Under the pieces are notes generated by a model. That model did not search any database. It was not told the DNA's origin and saw nothing but the letters and a program-made list of their open reading frames with translations. A DNA stretch of 5,406 nucleotides from Actinomycetes bacterium (GTDB taxonomy: Bacteria; Actinomycetota; Acidimicrobiia; Spongiisociales; UBA5794), in assembly GCA_024275815.1 (NCBI GenBank), contig JAJRYI010000412.1, forward strand, positions 1 to 5,406, in the 5' to 3' direction. This document shows positions 5,177 to 5,406 of this stretch, in pieces (the stretch's first letter is position 1; the number at the start of each line of letters is the position of its first letter). Made by a program: the position numbers and the translations under genes.

Positions 5177-5275
5177 CCCCCGGACGCGCCGAAACCCCAG
5201 CCGTAGCCAGGGTTCCAGCGTTTCTCTCTCCCGTGGAGCTGAGGGGATTCGAACCCCTGACCCCTTGACTGCCAG
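5177..5275 (-). repeat. Direct repeat copy A: tRNA-Ala 3' half plus downstream hairpin (att-like)
   Basis: This copy belongs to the intact tRNA-Ala gene and matches 4179-4277. The repeat starts within the anticodon loop, passes the tRNA 3' end and runs through the terminator-like hairpin to a C-run. With the other copy it brackets roughly 0.9 kb. Confidence 0.85.
5193..5214 (-). terminator. tRNA-Ala terminator-like hairpin with a UACG tetraloop
   Basis: On the minus strand AACCCTGGC-TACG-GCTGGGGTT forms nine pairs (two G-U) closed by a C(UACG)G loop, a member of the very stable UNCG class. It begins 19 nt after the tRNA discriminator. There is no T-run, which is common for actinobacterial terminators. 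Confidence 0.5.
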
Positions 5276-5307
5276 TCAAGTGCTCTGCCAGGCTGAGCTA
5301 CAGCCCC
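5234..5307 (-). tRNA. tRNA-Ala(GGC)
   Basis: A complete 74-nt cloverleaf on the minus strand. Acceptor GGGGCTG pairs with CAGCTCC and includes the G3-U70 wobble that is the alanine identity element. The D stem is GCTC/GAGC around AGCCTGGCA. The anticodon arm is CTTGA-CTGGCAG-TCAAG with anticodon GGC (reads GCC codons), the variable loop is GGGTC, the T arm is AGGGG-TTCGAAT-CCCCT and the discriminator is A. CCA is not encoded. It starts 16 nt after the stop of the upstream minus-strand gene and is followed by a strong hairpin. Its 3' half is duplicated at 4236-4277, so it is the probable integration target. Confidence 0.96.
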
Positions 5308-5323
5308 GGGTGAAGCCGGGAGT

Positions 5324-5406
5324 TTACTCCGACTCGGATGTTGGTGACATGAAGGCGAACTCGATCCGTGGTGCGTCTGCCCACAGGCGCTCGAGTTCGT
5401 AGTACG
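5324..5406 (-). CDS. C-terminus of an unidentified protein (5' part outside window)
   Basis: The minus-strand frame is open from the window edge to TAA at 5326-5324, giving 26 residues that begin YYELERLWADAPRIEFAF and end MSPTSESE. Its acidic, aromatic-rich composition and codons ending mostly in G or C look like genuine coding sequence, unlike the other two frames. The fragment is too short to assign a family. The tRNA-Ala gene follows 16 nt after the stop on the same strand, so the two may share a transcript. Confidence 0.55.
   Translation of the reverse strand, partial: YYELERLWADAPRIEFAFMSPTSESE

Noticed and set aside
4179..5275. Simple tandem duplication of about 1 kb
   Set aside because: Similarity is confined to 99 bp; sequence on both sides of the two copies differs completely.
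4890..5279. 129-codon minus-strand frame and matching plus-strand frames with GAEGIRTPDPL-type and GGTRTRN-type motifs
   Set aside because: These motifs are translations of tRNA T-arm sequence (tRNA-Ala and the tRNA-Arg-like fragment), a common source of false hypothetical proteins.
5234..5307. Possible glycine anticodon GCC in a tRNA with alanine identity
   Set aside because: This came from reading the anticodon loop on the plus strand. On the minus strand the loop is CTGGCAG, anticodon GGC, consistent with alanine.
1..5406. CRISPR array or insertion sequence
   Set aside because: No regularly spaced short repeats, no transposase and no terminal inverted repeats with target duplication are visible.

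Overview
The window looks like chromosome of a high-GC bacterium, most likely an actinobacterium (perhaps Acidimicrobiia-like). This rests on G+C-rich third codon positions, AGGAG/GAGGA-type ribosome sites, GTG/TTG starts and the gene content. The lineage is an inference; no marker gene settles it.

Layout. Positions 2-490 (+) are the C-terminal part of a PLP-dependent sphingosine-1-phosphate lyase-family protein. It converges on a two-gene minus-strand unit: a 609-residue feruloyl-CoA synthase-type acyl-CoA ligase (2528 down to 699) whose stop overlaps the TTG start of a 64-residue two-helix membrane protein (702-508). A divergent intergenic region (2529-2731) separates the ligase from a weakly supported small plus-strand gene (2732-3088). 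That gene converges on a B-type dye-decolorizing peroxidase (3132-4067, minus). Ligase and peroxidase would fit breakdown of lignin-type aromatics, but they are not in one operon and the link is only suggestive.

The most interesting part is 4143-5307. An intact minus-strand tRNA-Ala(GGC) lies at 5234-5307. Its 3' half, from the anticodon loop through the discriminator and on through the downstream hairpin, is repeated in the same orientation exactly 998 bp away (4179-4277 versus 5177-5275; 93 of 99 aligned positions identical, 58 bp perfect). That is the footprint left when a tyrosine-recombinase element integrates in a tRNA gene: intact tRNA at one end, 3' fragment at the other. No integrase or other convincing gene lies between. 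Inside the interval is a second, decayed tRNA 3' half resembling tRNA-Arg(ACG) (5036-5076), also cut at the anticodon loop and also followed by a hairpin (5007-5029). The interval therefore looks like a remnant of one or more tRNA-targeted integrations, or a cassette of tRNA 3' ends with their terminators. A long inverted repeat (4143-4181) sits at the outer edge of the repeat, upstream of the peroxidase gene.

The window closes with the last 26 codons of an unidentified minus-strand gene (5324-5406), directly upstream of the tRNA.
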